Below, piece after piece: positions 7,016 through 15,083 of a stretch of DNA of 64,000 nt. This DNA is from Fibrella arboris (GTDB lineage Bacteria; Bacteroidota; Bacteroidia; Cytophagales; Spirosomataceae). Every line of letters starts with the position of its first letter. Position 1 is the stretch's first letter. The notes under the pieces were generated by a model. It did no database searches and had not been told where the DNA came from. It was given only the letters and a program-made list of their open reading frames with translations. The position numbers were made by a program, and so were the translations under genes. The stretch lies in assembly GCF_041321095.1 (NCBI RefSeq), contig NZ_JBGGWE010000006.1:248001-312000 (forward strand), given 5' to 3'.

Positions 7016-7906
7016 GTTCTCTTTCGCCACCACCGCCGTACGCGTGCGGACGGGCGACACCAGGAAGAAACCTACGGCCGCCTGACCACCTGTTTTCTGG
7101 TTCCGAATATTCGTAGGTACGTTGGATGGCGGCGTTGCAAATAGCCCTGCGTTCTGCAACTGGGCTTTCAATAACTCCCAGAACAAATACCCATCGGCCG
7201 TTATTGTCCGTAGCTCTACGCGGACAGAGTCATTCAGCGCGTATAATTTCTCTGGATTGATCGACCGCCTGATCGGCCGGATGAACATTAGCCCGTCGGT
7301 GTCGGCACTTCCCCGGAACGCCCCGTTATAGGCTAGTATGATATCCTGGGTACGCACCTGCAACTTCCCGTTTCGGTAAAACCGGATGTAGTAATAGTCG
7401 GCCGCACCAGCCAGGTCATTCGTATAAAATTCTGCCCGATAGCCCTCCTCGGATGATACAGGCGTTACCCGATCTTTGAAGAACGTCAGCGAGTCGATAC
7501 GGGGAATGCGCGGCATCTGAGAAACGGCTACATAGGTTTCGCCCTGGTATTGAATCTGCAAGCCGTAGGTACGTCCAATCACCCCAAGTTTAGTCGTGTC
7601 CTGGGCATTCGCGGGCTTCCAGGTATATACGCCGTCCTGGTCTGGGTCGGTGAAGCTGAAGAGCCGACCGGTGTTGTCGCCCACGGTCACGCTGGCGCTT
7701 AAGGCAGGCGTAGGGGTAGCATTGTTGAAATAATTGACGGTCTGCGTCAGCCTGATCTGTTGCTCGCCGGGCTGATCGGTTAACCAGGCATCGACGGCCA
7801 GTTGCGACGGGGCCGATGCTATGTTGGCGTCAATCACCGTTTCGCAGCTGCTCAGCGCTACGGCGGTTAACAGCGAGAGGATGGATATAGAAGCAGGTAA
7901 TTTCAT
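6998..7906 (-). CDS. DUF4249 family lipoprotein
   Basis: 302 aa with a lipoprotein signal (LLTAVALSSC, acylated Cys about residue 20), followed by ETVIDANIASAPSQLAVDAWL and a beta-rich body, the layout of DUF4249. These proteins are nearly always encoded directly after a TonB-dependent receptor in Bacteroidota, as here (44 bases after the receptor stop). They probably act as surface or periplasmic partners of the receptor, but the ligand is not known. The 3' end overlaps the convergent small gene at 6869-7015. Confidence 0.85.
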   Translation of the reverse strand: MKLPASISILSLLTAVALSSCETVIDANIASAPSQLAVDAWLTDQPGEQQIRLTQTVNYFNNATPTPALSASVTVGDNTGRLFSFTDPDQDGVYTWKPANAQDTTKLGVIGRTYGLQIQYQGETYVAVSQMPRIPRIDSLTFFKDRVTPVSSEEGYRAEFYTNDLAGAADYYYIRFYRNGKLQVRTQDIILAYNGAFRGSADTDGLMFIRPIRRSINPEKLYALNDSVRVELRTITADGYLFWELLKAQLQNAGLFATPPSNVPTNIRNQKTGGQAAVGFFLVSPVRTRTAVVAKENLRNGA

Positions 7907-7950
7907 GGGGAGTGGGAATCTGAAGCGTATGAGCCAGGTACGTTGGCTGC

Positions 7951-10341
7951 TTAGAATTTGAAGTTGTAGGTGACCGATGGGATAACCGTGGCAAAAACCG
8001 AATACCGGATGGCCTGCGTCTGGAAAACATTCTCGGGGTTGGCCCGGTAATACTCCGAGAAGGGGTTTTTGTGGGCGTAGGCGTTGTAGACCGAGAACAC
8101 CCAGTTGTCTTCTTTCCGCTTGCCCGGCTTGCGGCGCCCCTGCAACGTAGCGGCCAGGTCGAGGCGATGGTAGGGCTGAATCCGGTAGTTGTTGCGCACA
8201 TCGTCGGGGTTGGTACCCGTAGCAATGCCCTGGAACGTGTAGCGGTTTGTGAAGAAGGTGGCCGGGGTTCCGCTGGCCAGCACAAACGTGGCCGAAAAGC
8301 TCCAGCGTTTCGATTTGATGGGATCGTACAACACCACGGCGTTCAGCGTGTGGCGCTTGTCGAAGCGGGTCGGATACCAGTTGTTTTCGTTGACGCCCTC
8401 AACGAGCCGCTCCGTTTTTGCCAATGTGTAGCTCAGCCAGCCGTTGATCGGCCCCTTGCTTTTCCGCAGGTAGAACTCAGCCCCGTAGGCCCGGCCTTTA
8501 CCCGACAGCAGATCGGCCTCCAGGAATTGGTTCAGCACCAGATTGGCCCGGTCAATGTAGTCGATCTGGTTTTGCAGCGACTTGTAATACAGTTCCACCG
8601 ACGCCTCGAACAGGTTACCATCCGACCCGCCAAAGTTACGGAAGTAGCCCGCCGCGACCTGATCGGCCAGTTGCGGCGCCACGTTGTTGGTCGAAGGTGT
8701 CCAGACGTCGAGAGGGGTGGAGGCCGTCGTATTCGAGAGGAGGTGCACGTACTGCGCCAGCCGGTTGTAGCTCAGCTTCACTGAACTACTGGCGGTCAGG
8801 TCGTATTTCAGGGCGAAACGCGGCTCCAGATTACCGTAGGTCTGAATCGTTTGACCGGCCGTATACGTCTTTGTGTTGGTAATGGGGCGGCTGCGCAGGC
8901 CCGGCGTTTCTGACTGGCCCAGGGTGTACACTTCGCCGGGGCCGAGGTACTGGTAGAACGAGTACCGCAAGCCATACTGGAGTTGCAGGCGTGAGGTGGC
9001 CTGTTGCTCGTTGCCCACATACAGCGAGCTTTCCAGGGCGTATTTGCTTTTCAGCCCAAACGACCGCACCACGCCTGCGCTGGCTGCCGTAGCCGTGCCG
9101 GGCTGGAAATCATAGAACAGTGCCTGCCCGCCAAAGGTGATCGTATTCTTGTTCCAGAACAGTGTAAAGTCGGGCTTGATGCTGTAATTGACGATCTTTG
9201 AATTGGTGCGGAAGTAATCGTTGGCGTTTTCGGCTTTCTTCCGAAGGTCAGAATCGAGCGAGTAATCGTAGTTGCTGTAGAACGCCGTGGTGTTCAGAAA
9301 CAGCTTGTCGTTGAACACCTTGTTCCAGCGGAGCGAGGTGGTGGCGTTTCCCCAGTTGAACCCAAAATCGGCCCCGAAGACATCGCGCCCGAAATAGCCC
9401 GACAGAAACAGCGTGTTTTTCTCGTTAAGGTGTACGTTGCCTTTGGCGGTTAGGTCATAGAAATAAAACTGCGAACCTTTCAGGTTGCCCGTCAGAAACG
9501 GCTGCGCCAGAATATCGGCATACGACCGGCGACCAGCCACAATGAACGAGCCTTTCCCCTTGAACAACGGGCGTTCGTAGGATAAACGACTAAAAATAAG
9601 CCCGATACCACCGTTCAATTCTGCTTTTTTCGAGTTGCCTTCTTTCAGGCGAACATCCAGAATCGAGGCGATCCGACCACCATAGAGGGCTGGAATGCCT
9701 CCTTTGATCAGCTTGACATCTTTCACCGCGTCGGGGTTGAAGACCGAGAAAAAGCCGAACAGGTGGGAGGAGTTATAGACCGGCGCTTCGTCGAGCAACA
9801 CCAGGTTCTGATCGATGCCGCCACCACGCACGTTGAAACCGGTAGCGCCTTCACCCACCGTCGATACGCCGGGCAGCAGCTGGATACTACGCACCACATC
9901 GACTTCTCCCAGTAAGGCCGGAATCCGCTGGATGGTTTTGATGTCTACTTTATTGACGCTCATTTCAATGTTTTTCACATTGTCGTCGTCGCGCCGGGTC
10001 GATACAACCAGTTCCTGCAGATCGCGGCCTTCTTCTGTCAACTCAAGGTCAAGGCGCACATTCTGATCGGTGAGGGTAACGGTGCGGGTCTGTTTTTGGT
10101 AGCCTACATACGAGATCACGAAGGTGTAGGTACCTTTTGGCAGCGTGATGGCGTAAAATCCGTAGTTATTGGTTACGGCACCTGTACTACTTTCTTTGCT
10201 GTAAACCGATACACCGATCAGCCCTTCGCCATCGGATGCGTCCTTTACATACCCGTTGACCGTGAGTTTATCCTGCGCCTGAACGACAGGCGCTAAGACA
10301 CTGGCTGTCAAGGCTAAACAAAGTAAAAATAGAGCTCTCAT
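7951..10341 (-). CDS. TonB-dependent receptor with carboxypeptidase-regulatory-like domain
   Basis: 796 aa. Signal peptide (MRALFLLCLALTASVLAPV, cleavage after VQAQ), a CarboxypepD_reg-like domain (about residues 28-110, with GVSVYSKES and TYTFVISYVGYQ), a plug domain (GFNVRGGGIDQNLVLLDEAPVYN; GGRIASILDV), then a beta barrel ending in an aromatic strand with C-terminal Phe (VIPSVTYNFKF). It imports an unknown ligand across the outer membrane with energy from TonB. It forms a two-gene unit with the DUF4249 lipoprotein; this is not a SusC/SusD pair. Upstream, a Bacteroidota-type -7 element lies at 10411-10418. Confidence 0.93.
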   Translation of the reverse strand: MRALFLLCLALTASVLAPVVQAQDKLTVNGYVKDASDGEGLIGVSVYSKESSTGAVTNNYGFYAITLPKGTYTFVISYVGYQKQTRTVTLTDQNVRLDLELTEEGRDLQELVVSTRRDDDNVKNIEMSVNKVDIKTIQRIPALLGEVDVVRSIQLLPGVSTVGEGATGFNVRGGGIDQNLVLLDEAPVYNSSHLFGFFSVFNPDAVKDVKLIKGGIPALYGGRIASILDVRLKEGNSKKAELNGGIGLIFSRLSYERPLFKGKGSFIVAGRRSYADILAQPFLTGNLKGSQFYFYDLTAKGNVHLNEKNTLFLSGYFGRDVFGADFGFNWGNATTSLRWNKVFNDKLFLNTTAFYSNYDYSLDSDLRKKAENANDYFRTNSKIVNYSIKPDFTLFWNKNTITFGGQALFYDFQPGTATAASAGVVRSFGLKSKYALESSLYVGNEQQATSRLQLQYGLRYSFYQYLGPGEVYTLGQSETPGLRSRPITNTKTYTAGQTIQTYGNLEPRFALKYDLTASSSVKLSYNRLAQYVHLLSNTTASTPLDVWTPSTNNVAPQLADQVAAGYFRNFGGSDGNLFEASVELYYKSLQNQIDYIDRANLVLNQFLEADLLSGKGRAYGAEFYLRKSKGPINGWLSYTLAKTERLVEGVNENNWYPTRFDKRHTLNAVVLYDPIKSKRWSFSATFVLASGTPATFFTNRYTFQGIATGTNPDDVRNNYRIQPYHRLDLAATLQGRRKPGKRKEDNWVFSVYNAYAHKNPFSEYYRANPENVFQTQAIRYSVFATVIPSVTYNFKF

Positions 10342-10410
10342 TCCTGTTGTGGTTGTGTCCGGTGAATCACATAAATAACGGCAGGGGCACGCTATTTGTT
10401 AGTACTACAC

Positions 10411-10418
10411 CAAAAGTA
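10411..10418 (-). promoter_or_regulatory. Possible -7 promoter element for the TonB receptor
   Basis: On the minus strand this reads TACTTTTG, a perfect match to the Bacteroidota sigma-A -7 consensus TANNTTTG, about 70 bases upstream of the receptor ATG. I did not find a TTTG -33 element at the usual 19-21 base spacing, so support is partial. Confidence 0.35.
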
Positions 10419-10512
10419 CAGTAACCCGGCTGGCCGTATGTTAAGAAATAGACAAAACCGCGATTTTCCGGGGTAGACGGTCAGTATCACAGTATAAAAC
10501 CAAGATCACACC

Positions 10513-11379
10513 ATGCAGCGACCTGTCCTTATTTCCCTTATTCTCCTGCTCTCCTGCCTGGCAGCAACAGGGCAGTCGTTATTATGGGAGGTGTCGGGTA
10601 ATGGCCTGGCCAAGCCGTCTTATCTTTTTGGCACTTACCACATTCTGCGCGATAGCTACCTCAGGCAGGATTCCCTGACCCGGCGCCACTTCGAAAACGC
10701 CGAAGGGGTAGTGGTCGAAATGGTGTTCGATTCGTCGGAGGCGGGGAAAGTGAGGCAGTACGCGACGATGGCCGATAATAATTTGATCCGGCTCATCGAC
10801 GCCAACGATTACAAACTGGTGGCCGACGAGTTCAATGCCGTTACCGGTCAGGAGCTGTCGTTTTACAACCAGATCAAACCGGTCATTATCGCCACGGCTC
10901 TCAGCGTCGCCTACGCCCGGCAACGATCGGATACCCTCACCAGATTTTCGGGGCAACCCATCGATCTGTACTTCGTGAAACAGGCTCAGGCCGCCCAAAA
11001 ACCACTCAAAGGCCTGGAAACCCTCGACGAGCAGTTGACGCTGCTCTACAACCGGCAGTCTGTTGAAAAGCAGGCCGAGAACCTGGTGCGGATGGTGAAG
11101 CAGAAGAACGTACCCAGGCCACAGGGCAGTACCCTGACAGACCTATACCTGCGCGCTGACCTTGACGGCATGTGGACTTTGTTTCAGCGCGAGAGCGACA
11201 CGCCCGCCGATCTCTATGCACTCATCGACGACCGCAACCTTCGCTGGATGAGCCAATTGCGCCCCCTCCTAGCCGAACGCTCTACGTTTATTGCCGTGGG
11301 TGTTGGCCACCTCACTGGCCCTAACGGCCTGTTGAATCTCCTTCGCGAAGCTGGGTACGTTGTCAAGGCCGTGAAATAG
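10513..11379 (+). CDS. TraB/GumN family protein (Tiki-like)
   Basis: 288 aa with an N-terminal signal peptide (ISLILLLSCLAATGQS). The family signature histidine motif is seen in YLFGTYHIL (about residues 37-45) and again near the C-terminus in FIAVGVGHLTGPNGLLNLL. TraB/GumN proteins share a fold with the Tiki metalloproteases; the bacterial members' substrates are unknown. Likely periplasmic or lipid-facing. It is divergent from the TonB receptor with a 171-base shared upstream region. Confidence 0.85.
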   Translation: MQRPVLISLILLLSCLAATGQSLLWEVSGNGLAKPSYLFGTYHILRDSYLRQDSLTRRHFENAEGVVVEMVFDSSEAGKVRQYATMADNNLIRLIDANDYKLVADEFNAVTGQELSFYNQIKPVIIATALSVAYARQRSDTLTRFSGQPIDLYFVKQAQAAQKPLKGLETLDEQLTLLYNRQSVEKQAENLVRMVKQKNVPRPQGSTLTDLYLRADLDGMWTLFQRESDTPADLYALIDDRNLRWMSQLRPLLAERSTFIAVGVGHLTGPNGLLNLLREAGYVVKAVK

Positions 11380-11456
11380 CCGCTGACCATTGGCTCAACA
11401 GTTGAGCGAAATCAGGCTCCGATCAGATAAATAGACTTGTTTTACAGAAAAACACT

Positions 11457-12161
11457 ATGGCTATCAATCGGTGGCGGCCCAGCTTTGTTGGCGCTCTAGT
11501 TGTCGTACTTACGTTGCCTGCCCAGATCAGATGTACTCCCAACACGCAGTGTCTGACCTTTACCGGCCAAAAGAGGGCCGCTGACTGCGAGTTCACGGTG
11601 GAGAAGCTGACCATAACCGGCGCTGACCCCGTATTGGCTAACGTACCCAATCAAAGCCGAAAAGGGATTACTCTCAACCCGAATCAGGCGCAGGAAGGAG
11701 AAATTATGGCCACCCCTAAATTCCCGCTACGCCAGTTCACATTTACGTTGAACCTGACTATCCGCCGGGTAGCCCCACCTGCTAAGCCCACTGAAAAATA
11801 TGTTGTTTTAACACGCCTGTACACCAAAGGGCAGAATTTGTCGACCACCTTTGGCGATGCAGGTACCGGGCCCGGTGGGCTGTTGAATGGTCAGTTTACG
11901 ATAGCAACCCCCACCATAAATCTACACGTAGGCGAAAGCCAAACCATCCAGGTGCCACTCGCGCTCATCCTGACGCAGGCGGGAAGTGCGTTCAAAGACC
12001 CAAACTCGTTTCAGTCCATCTTTCCCAGCCTCGACATGTCGCTTTTTCTGGCAAATCCCGCCACGGCCGAGTACCTGACAGGAAAACCTACAAATTATCT
12101 GGATATGCGTGACCTGTCGGAATGGTCTGCGGTGCTCAACTTAATGTCTTTCAGGCGCTGA
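11457..12161 (+). CDS. Hypothetical secreted protein
   Basis: 234 aa. A hydrophobic stretch at residues 10-24 (VGALVVVLTLPAQ) precedes Cys-containing sequence (RCTPNTQCLTF), suggesting a signal peptide. The rest is beta-prone with alternating Thr/Val, and segments such as LHVGESQTIQVPLALIL; a small extracytoplasmic beta-sandwich is plausible. I recognise no family or catalytic motif. It is convergent with the PPK2 gene, whose stop is one base beyond its own, and follows the TraB gene by 77 bases on the same strand. Confidence 0.7.
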   Translation: MAINRWRPSFVGALVVVLTLPAQIRCTPNTQCLTFTGQKRAADCEFTVEKLTITGADPVLANVPNQSRKGITLNPNQAQEGEIMATPKFPLRQFTFTLNLTIRRVAPPAKPTEKYVVLTRLYTKGQNLSTTFGDAGTGPGGLLNGQFTIATPTINLHVGESQTIQVPLALILTQAGSAFKDPNSFQSIFPSLDMSLFLANPATAEYLTGKPTNYLDMRDLSEWSAVLNLMSFRR

Positions 12162-12162
12162 A

Positions 12163-13038
12163 CTACCCGTCCTGCTTTTCAATTTTCTTAATCAATCGGC
12201 TGGCTTCTTTATCATCTTTTTCGGGAAACGTGACGGGTAATGATTCCAGCACATCGGTCATGATATGAGCGATGATCAGCTGCTGATTGTCCCGGTTGTC
12301 GCTGGGAATCACGTACCAGGGGGCCGTTTTGGTAGCCGTAGCGTTGATGGCGGCCTCGTAGGCGGTCATGTAATTGGCCCACTCCTCGCGTTCTACCAGA
12401 TCGCTGTCACTCAGCTTCCACTGTTTCTCATCGTCTCTTAACCGGGCGATCAGCCGGTTTCCCTGTTCTTTTTTCGAGACGTGCAGGTAAAACTTCACTA
12501 CCCGGAAGCCGTTGCGGTACAGGTAGTCTTCAAAGTGGGTAATATCGGCATAACGCTCTTTCCAGAGGCGGGGCAGATTACCGATGAATTCGTCGGGTAC
12601 GTTGCCGTCTGCCAGTCGTTCGGGATGCACCTTCAAGGCCAGCACCTCTTCGTAATACGTCCGGTTAAAGATGCCAATGGTGCCTCGCTCGGGTAATTTT
12701 TGCCAGAAGCGCCACAGGAAATCATGCGCCCTATCGGTTTTACCGGGCTTGGTGAACGAGGCAATTTTAAACCGCGATGGGTTCACCCCTTTAAACACGT
12801 GGCGAATACTACTGTCTTTACCAGCCGCATCCATGGCCTGAAACAACACCACCAGCCCATATTTTTCGTGGGCATGCATCTGGTTCTGTGCCTGGTCCAT
12901 CCGTTCGCTGAGGGCATCGAGCTGGCGGGCGCGGTCGGCTTCATCGGTGTAGAACGGGTCAATGAGCGTAGGGGTCTCTTTGGCCGAGTAGGGTTTCTTC
13001 CCGTCGAAGCGGAACGTACCTGACTGTAGTTTTTTCAT
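12163..13038 (-). CDS. Polyphosphate kinase 2 family protein (first of two tandem copies in coordinate order)
   Basis: 291 aa. Walker A FQAMDAAGKDSSI (residues 67-79, Lys74) and the lid/Walker B region GIFNRTYYEEVLALKVHPE match the PPK2 family, which transfers phosphate between inorganic polyphosphate and nucleotides. The N-terminal GTFRFDGKKPYSAKE is typical of the polyphosphate:nucleotide phosphotransferase subgroup. Whether it makes ADP from AMP or ATP from ADP cannot be told from the motifs I can see. It starts 20 bases after the stop of a paralogue of the same length, so the two form an operon. Cytosolic. Confidence 0.88.
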   Translation of the reverse strand: MKKLQSGTFRFDGKKPYSAKETPTLIDPFYTDEADRARQLDALSERMDQAQNQMHAHEKYGLVVLFQAMDAAGKDSSIRHVFKGVNPSRFKIASFTKPGKTDRAHDFLWRFWQKLPERGTIGIFNRTYYEEVLALKVHPERLADGNVPDEFIGNLPRLWKERYADITHFEDYLYRNGFRVVKFYLHVSKKEQGNRLIARLRDDEKQWKLSDSDLVEREEWANYMTAYEAAINATATKTAPWYVIPSDNRDNQQLIIAHIMTDVLESLPVTFPEKDDKEASRLIKKIEKQDG

Positions 13039-13058
13039 TGGTCGAGTTGGCTGAACAC

Positions 13059-13931
13059 CTATTCCTTCAGCTTCGGGATCAGCTTTTGGAGGGCTTCAAA
13101 CCGAGCCGTATCGGGTTTTGTGTCGTTGATCGGCAGTTTCTTCAGCTCGTCGATCAGGATACGGCCTACAATCAGGCGCATGTTCTTTTTGTCGTCGGCG
13201 GGAACAACGTACCAGGGGGAGTTTTTGGTAGCCGTTTCGTTGATCGCGTCTTCGAAGGCCTCCTGGTAATCGTCCCAGAATTCACGTTCATCCACATCCT
13301 GCTCCTCGAACTTCCAGTTTTTTTCGGGGTCTTCAATGCGGGCGATCAACCGGTCGGCCTGCTCTTTTTTCGACACATTCAGGAAAAACTTGATGGTTGG
13401 AAAACCATTGCGGGCCAGATGCTTTTCCATATCGACAATGGCGTCGTAACGATGTTTCCAGACTTTGTCGAGGTCTTCCGTCAGGTCGGCAGGAATATGC
13501 TGGCTCTTGGTCAGAATCTCGGGATGTACTTTCACCACCAGCACCTCTTCGTAGTACGACCGGTTGAAGATACCGATCGTGCCGCGTTCGGGCAGATTCA
13601 CATACGTTCGCCAAAGCCAGTCGTGATCCAGCTCCTGCTCGGTAGGGCGTTTAAACGAGTATACGCGTAAACCCATCGGGTTGGTCCCGGTAAATACATG
13701 CTGGATGGTACCGTCTTTGCCGGCGGCGTCCATCGCCTGAAAAATCACCAGCACGCCATACCGATTATTGGCATACATACGAGTCTGGAGCGCATCTATC
13801 TCAGCGGCCTGTTCGCGGAGTTGGCTTTCGTAGTCAGCCTCATCGTCATACCAGTCTTTAACTTTTGTATCGGCTTTTTTGGCCGAGAATTTAGTGGAAC
13901 CGTCGTAACGGAAGGCATCTATTTTACTCAT
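13059..13931 (-). CDS. Polyphosphate kinase 2 family protein (upstream tandem paralogue)
   Basis: 290 aa from ATG 13931 (MSKIDAFRYDGSTKFSAK); an open frame runs on to 14042 but its extra 37 residues are not family-like and would overlap the msrA start. Walker A FQAMDAAGKDGTI (residues 64-76, Lys72) and GIFNRSYYEEVLVVKVHPE mark PPK2. It shares gene order, length and motif spacing with the copy downstream, so they arose by tandem duplication but have diverged clearly. Two kinases of this family side by side may divide AMP- and ADP-directed activities. Confidence 0.88.
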   Translation of the reverse strand: MSKIDAFRYDGSTKFSAKKADTKVKDWYDDEADYESQLREQAAEIDALQTRMYANNRYGVLVIFQAMDAAGKDGTIQHVFTGTNPMGLRVYSFKRPTEQELDHDWLWRTYVNLPERGTIGIFNRSYYEEVLVVKVHPEILTKSQHIPADLTEDLDKVWKHRYDAIVDMEKHLARNGFPTIKFFLNVSKKEQADRLIARIEDPEKNWKFEEQDVDEREFWDDYQEAFEDAINETATKNSPWYVVPADDKKNMRLIVGRILIDELKKLPINDTKPDTARFEALQKLIPKLKE

Positions 13932-14042
13932 TCGTTCTGGTACAAAGTTGATGGTGTACGGATCGGGCAGGCGCAGATTGGAAAACTTATACGTACCTAG
14001 TCCTGTTCTATCCGTAGGCAATCTAACCGCAAAACAACCCAA

Positions 14043-14744
14043 ATGGTTATTACCCTGGCTAGCTCCCGACTGTATCTGTTTTTTGCCTCCTGGCTTACCC
14101 TATTCGGAGGTAGTGCCAGCTTCTCAACTGCGGTTGCTCAGTCGGCCACCTCTGTAAAAAAACAAACTATGAATTCTCAAAGCACAGCCTCAACGACACA
14201 ACTGGAGAAAGCGACTTTCGGCACTGGCTGTTTCTGGTGTACAGAAGCCATGTTTGAAACGCTGGATGGTGTTCAGGCCGCCGTATCTGGTTATGAAGGC
14301 GGCCAGGTGAAAAACCCTACCTACAAGCAGGTTTGCGAAGGCACAACCGGTCATGCCGAATGCGTAGAGGTGACCTACGACCCAAGCAAGGTTACCTATG
14401 CCGAACTGCTCGAAGCGTTCTTCCGCAGCCATGACCCGACCAGCCTGAACCGGCAGGGCGCCGACGTTGGCACGCAATACCGGTCGGTGGTTTTTTACCA
14501 TAACGACGAGCAGAAACGCCTGGCCGAAACGGCTAAAGCTGAACTCGACAAATCGGGTGCCTACAACAAACCCATCGTTACGGAGATTAGCCCCGCCACT
14601 ACGTTTTATGAAGCGGAGAGCTATCACCAAAACTATTTCGCCCAAAATCCCGATCAGGGTTACTGCGCCTTTGTGATCGCGCCCAAGCTCGACAAGTTCA
14701 AAAAAGTATTTAAAGAGAAATTGAAAGCCGATAGCGTTCATTGA
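14043..14744 (+). CDS. msrA: Peptide methionine sulfoxide reductase A, exported form
   Basis: 233 aa. The catalytic motif TFGTGCFWCTEAMFE (Cys63, Cys66) is followed by GYEGG, GHAECVEVTYDP and the family's PTSLNRQGADVGTQYRS segment. The enzyme reduces the S-epimer of methionine sulfoxide with thioredoxin. The N-terminal 33 residues (ASSRLYLFFASWLTLFGG) look like a signal peptide, so this form probably repairs periplasmic proteins; a cytosolic start at MNSQSTAS (14169) is the alternative. The gene ends in a strong bidirectional-looking terminator and is divergent from the PPK2 pair. Confidence 0.93.
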   Translation: MVITLASSRLYLFFASWLTLFGGSASFSTAVAQSATSVKKQTMNSQSTASTTQLEKATFGTGCFWCTEAMFETLDGVQAAVSGYEGGQVKNPTYKQVCEGTTGHAECVEVTYDPSKVTYAELLEAFFRSHDPTSLNRQGADVGTQYRSVVFYHNDEQKRLAETAKAELDKSGAYNKPIVTEISPATTFYEAESYHQNYFAQNPDQGYCAFVIAPKLDKFKKVFKEKLKADSVH

Positions 14745-14761
14745 TCAACAGCAACATACGT

Positions 14762-14798
14762 CCAGCAAAAAAGGCCCTTAACGGGCCTTTTTTGCTGG
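14762..14798 (+). terminator. Rho-independent terminator after msrA
   Basis: CCAGCAAAAAAGGCCC (14762-14777) and its exact inverse complement at 14783-14798, separated by five bases, form a 16-bp stem. The GC-rich core is followed by a T6 run within the stem on the plus strand. It lies 17 bases after the msrA stop. Confidence 0.9.
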
Positions 14799-15083
14799 AA
14801 TGGCTAGCCACTCTTCTAAACACAACAGGTCGAAACACCAGCCAGGTACGTTCCATTGGCCAGATTAGGTAACCTTTCAGCAGCAACGCACCTGGCCACT
14901 GCTGATTAATCGGGCGAACAGAATCATATTTTAAACACACGACGATTTCGGTTGGTTAAGCCTCTTAATCCCGTTCTAATCTGTTTATGAGCCTCGGCCA
15001 GCCGAGCGTGTTCGGTTGCTTGTTGGCACGGTCTGACCAGAGAGGGAGCTACTTAATCATTAGTTGAGCTACCACTTTTTACG
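14799..15083. other. Non-coding gap between msrA and the histidine kinase
   Basis: About 285 bases. One copy of the frequent CAGGTACGTT motif is at about 14845. I see no open frame, hairpin or clear promoter in it; the kinase promoter must lie here. Confidence 0.5.

Noticed and set aside
13932..14042. N-terminal extension of the upstream PPK2 (start at 14042)
   Set aside because: The extra 37 residues have no family similarity and reach to within one base of the divergent msrA start; ATG 13931 gives the normal N-terminus.
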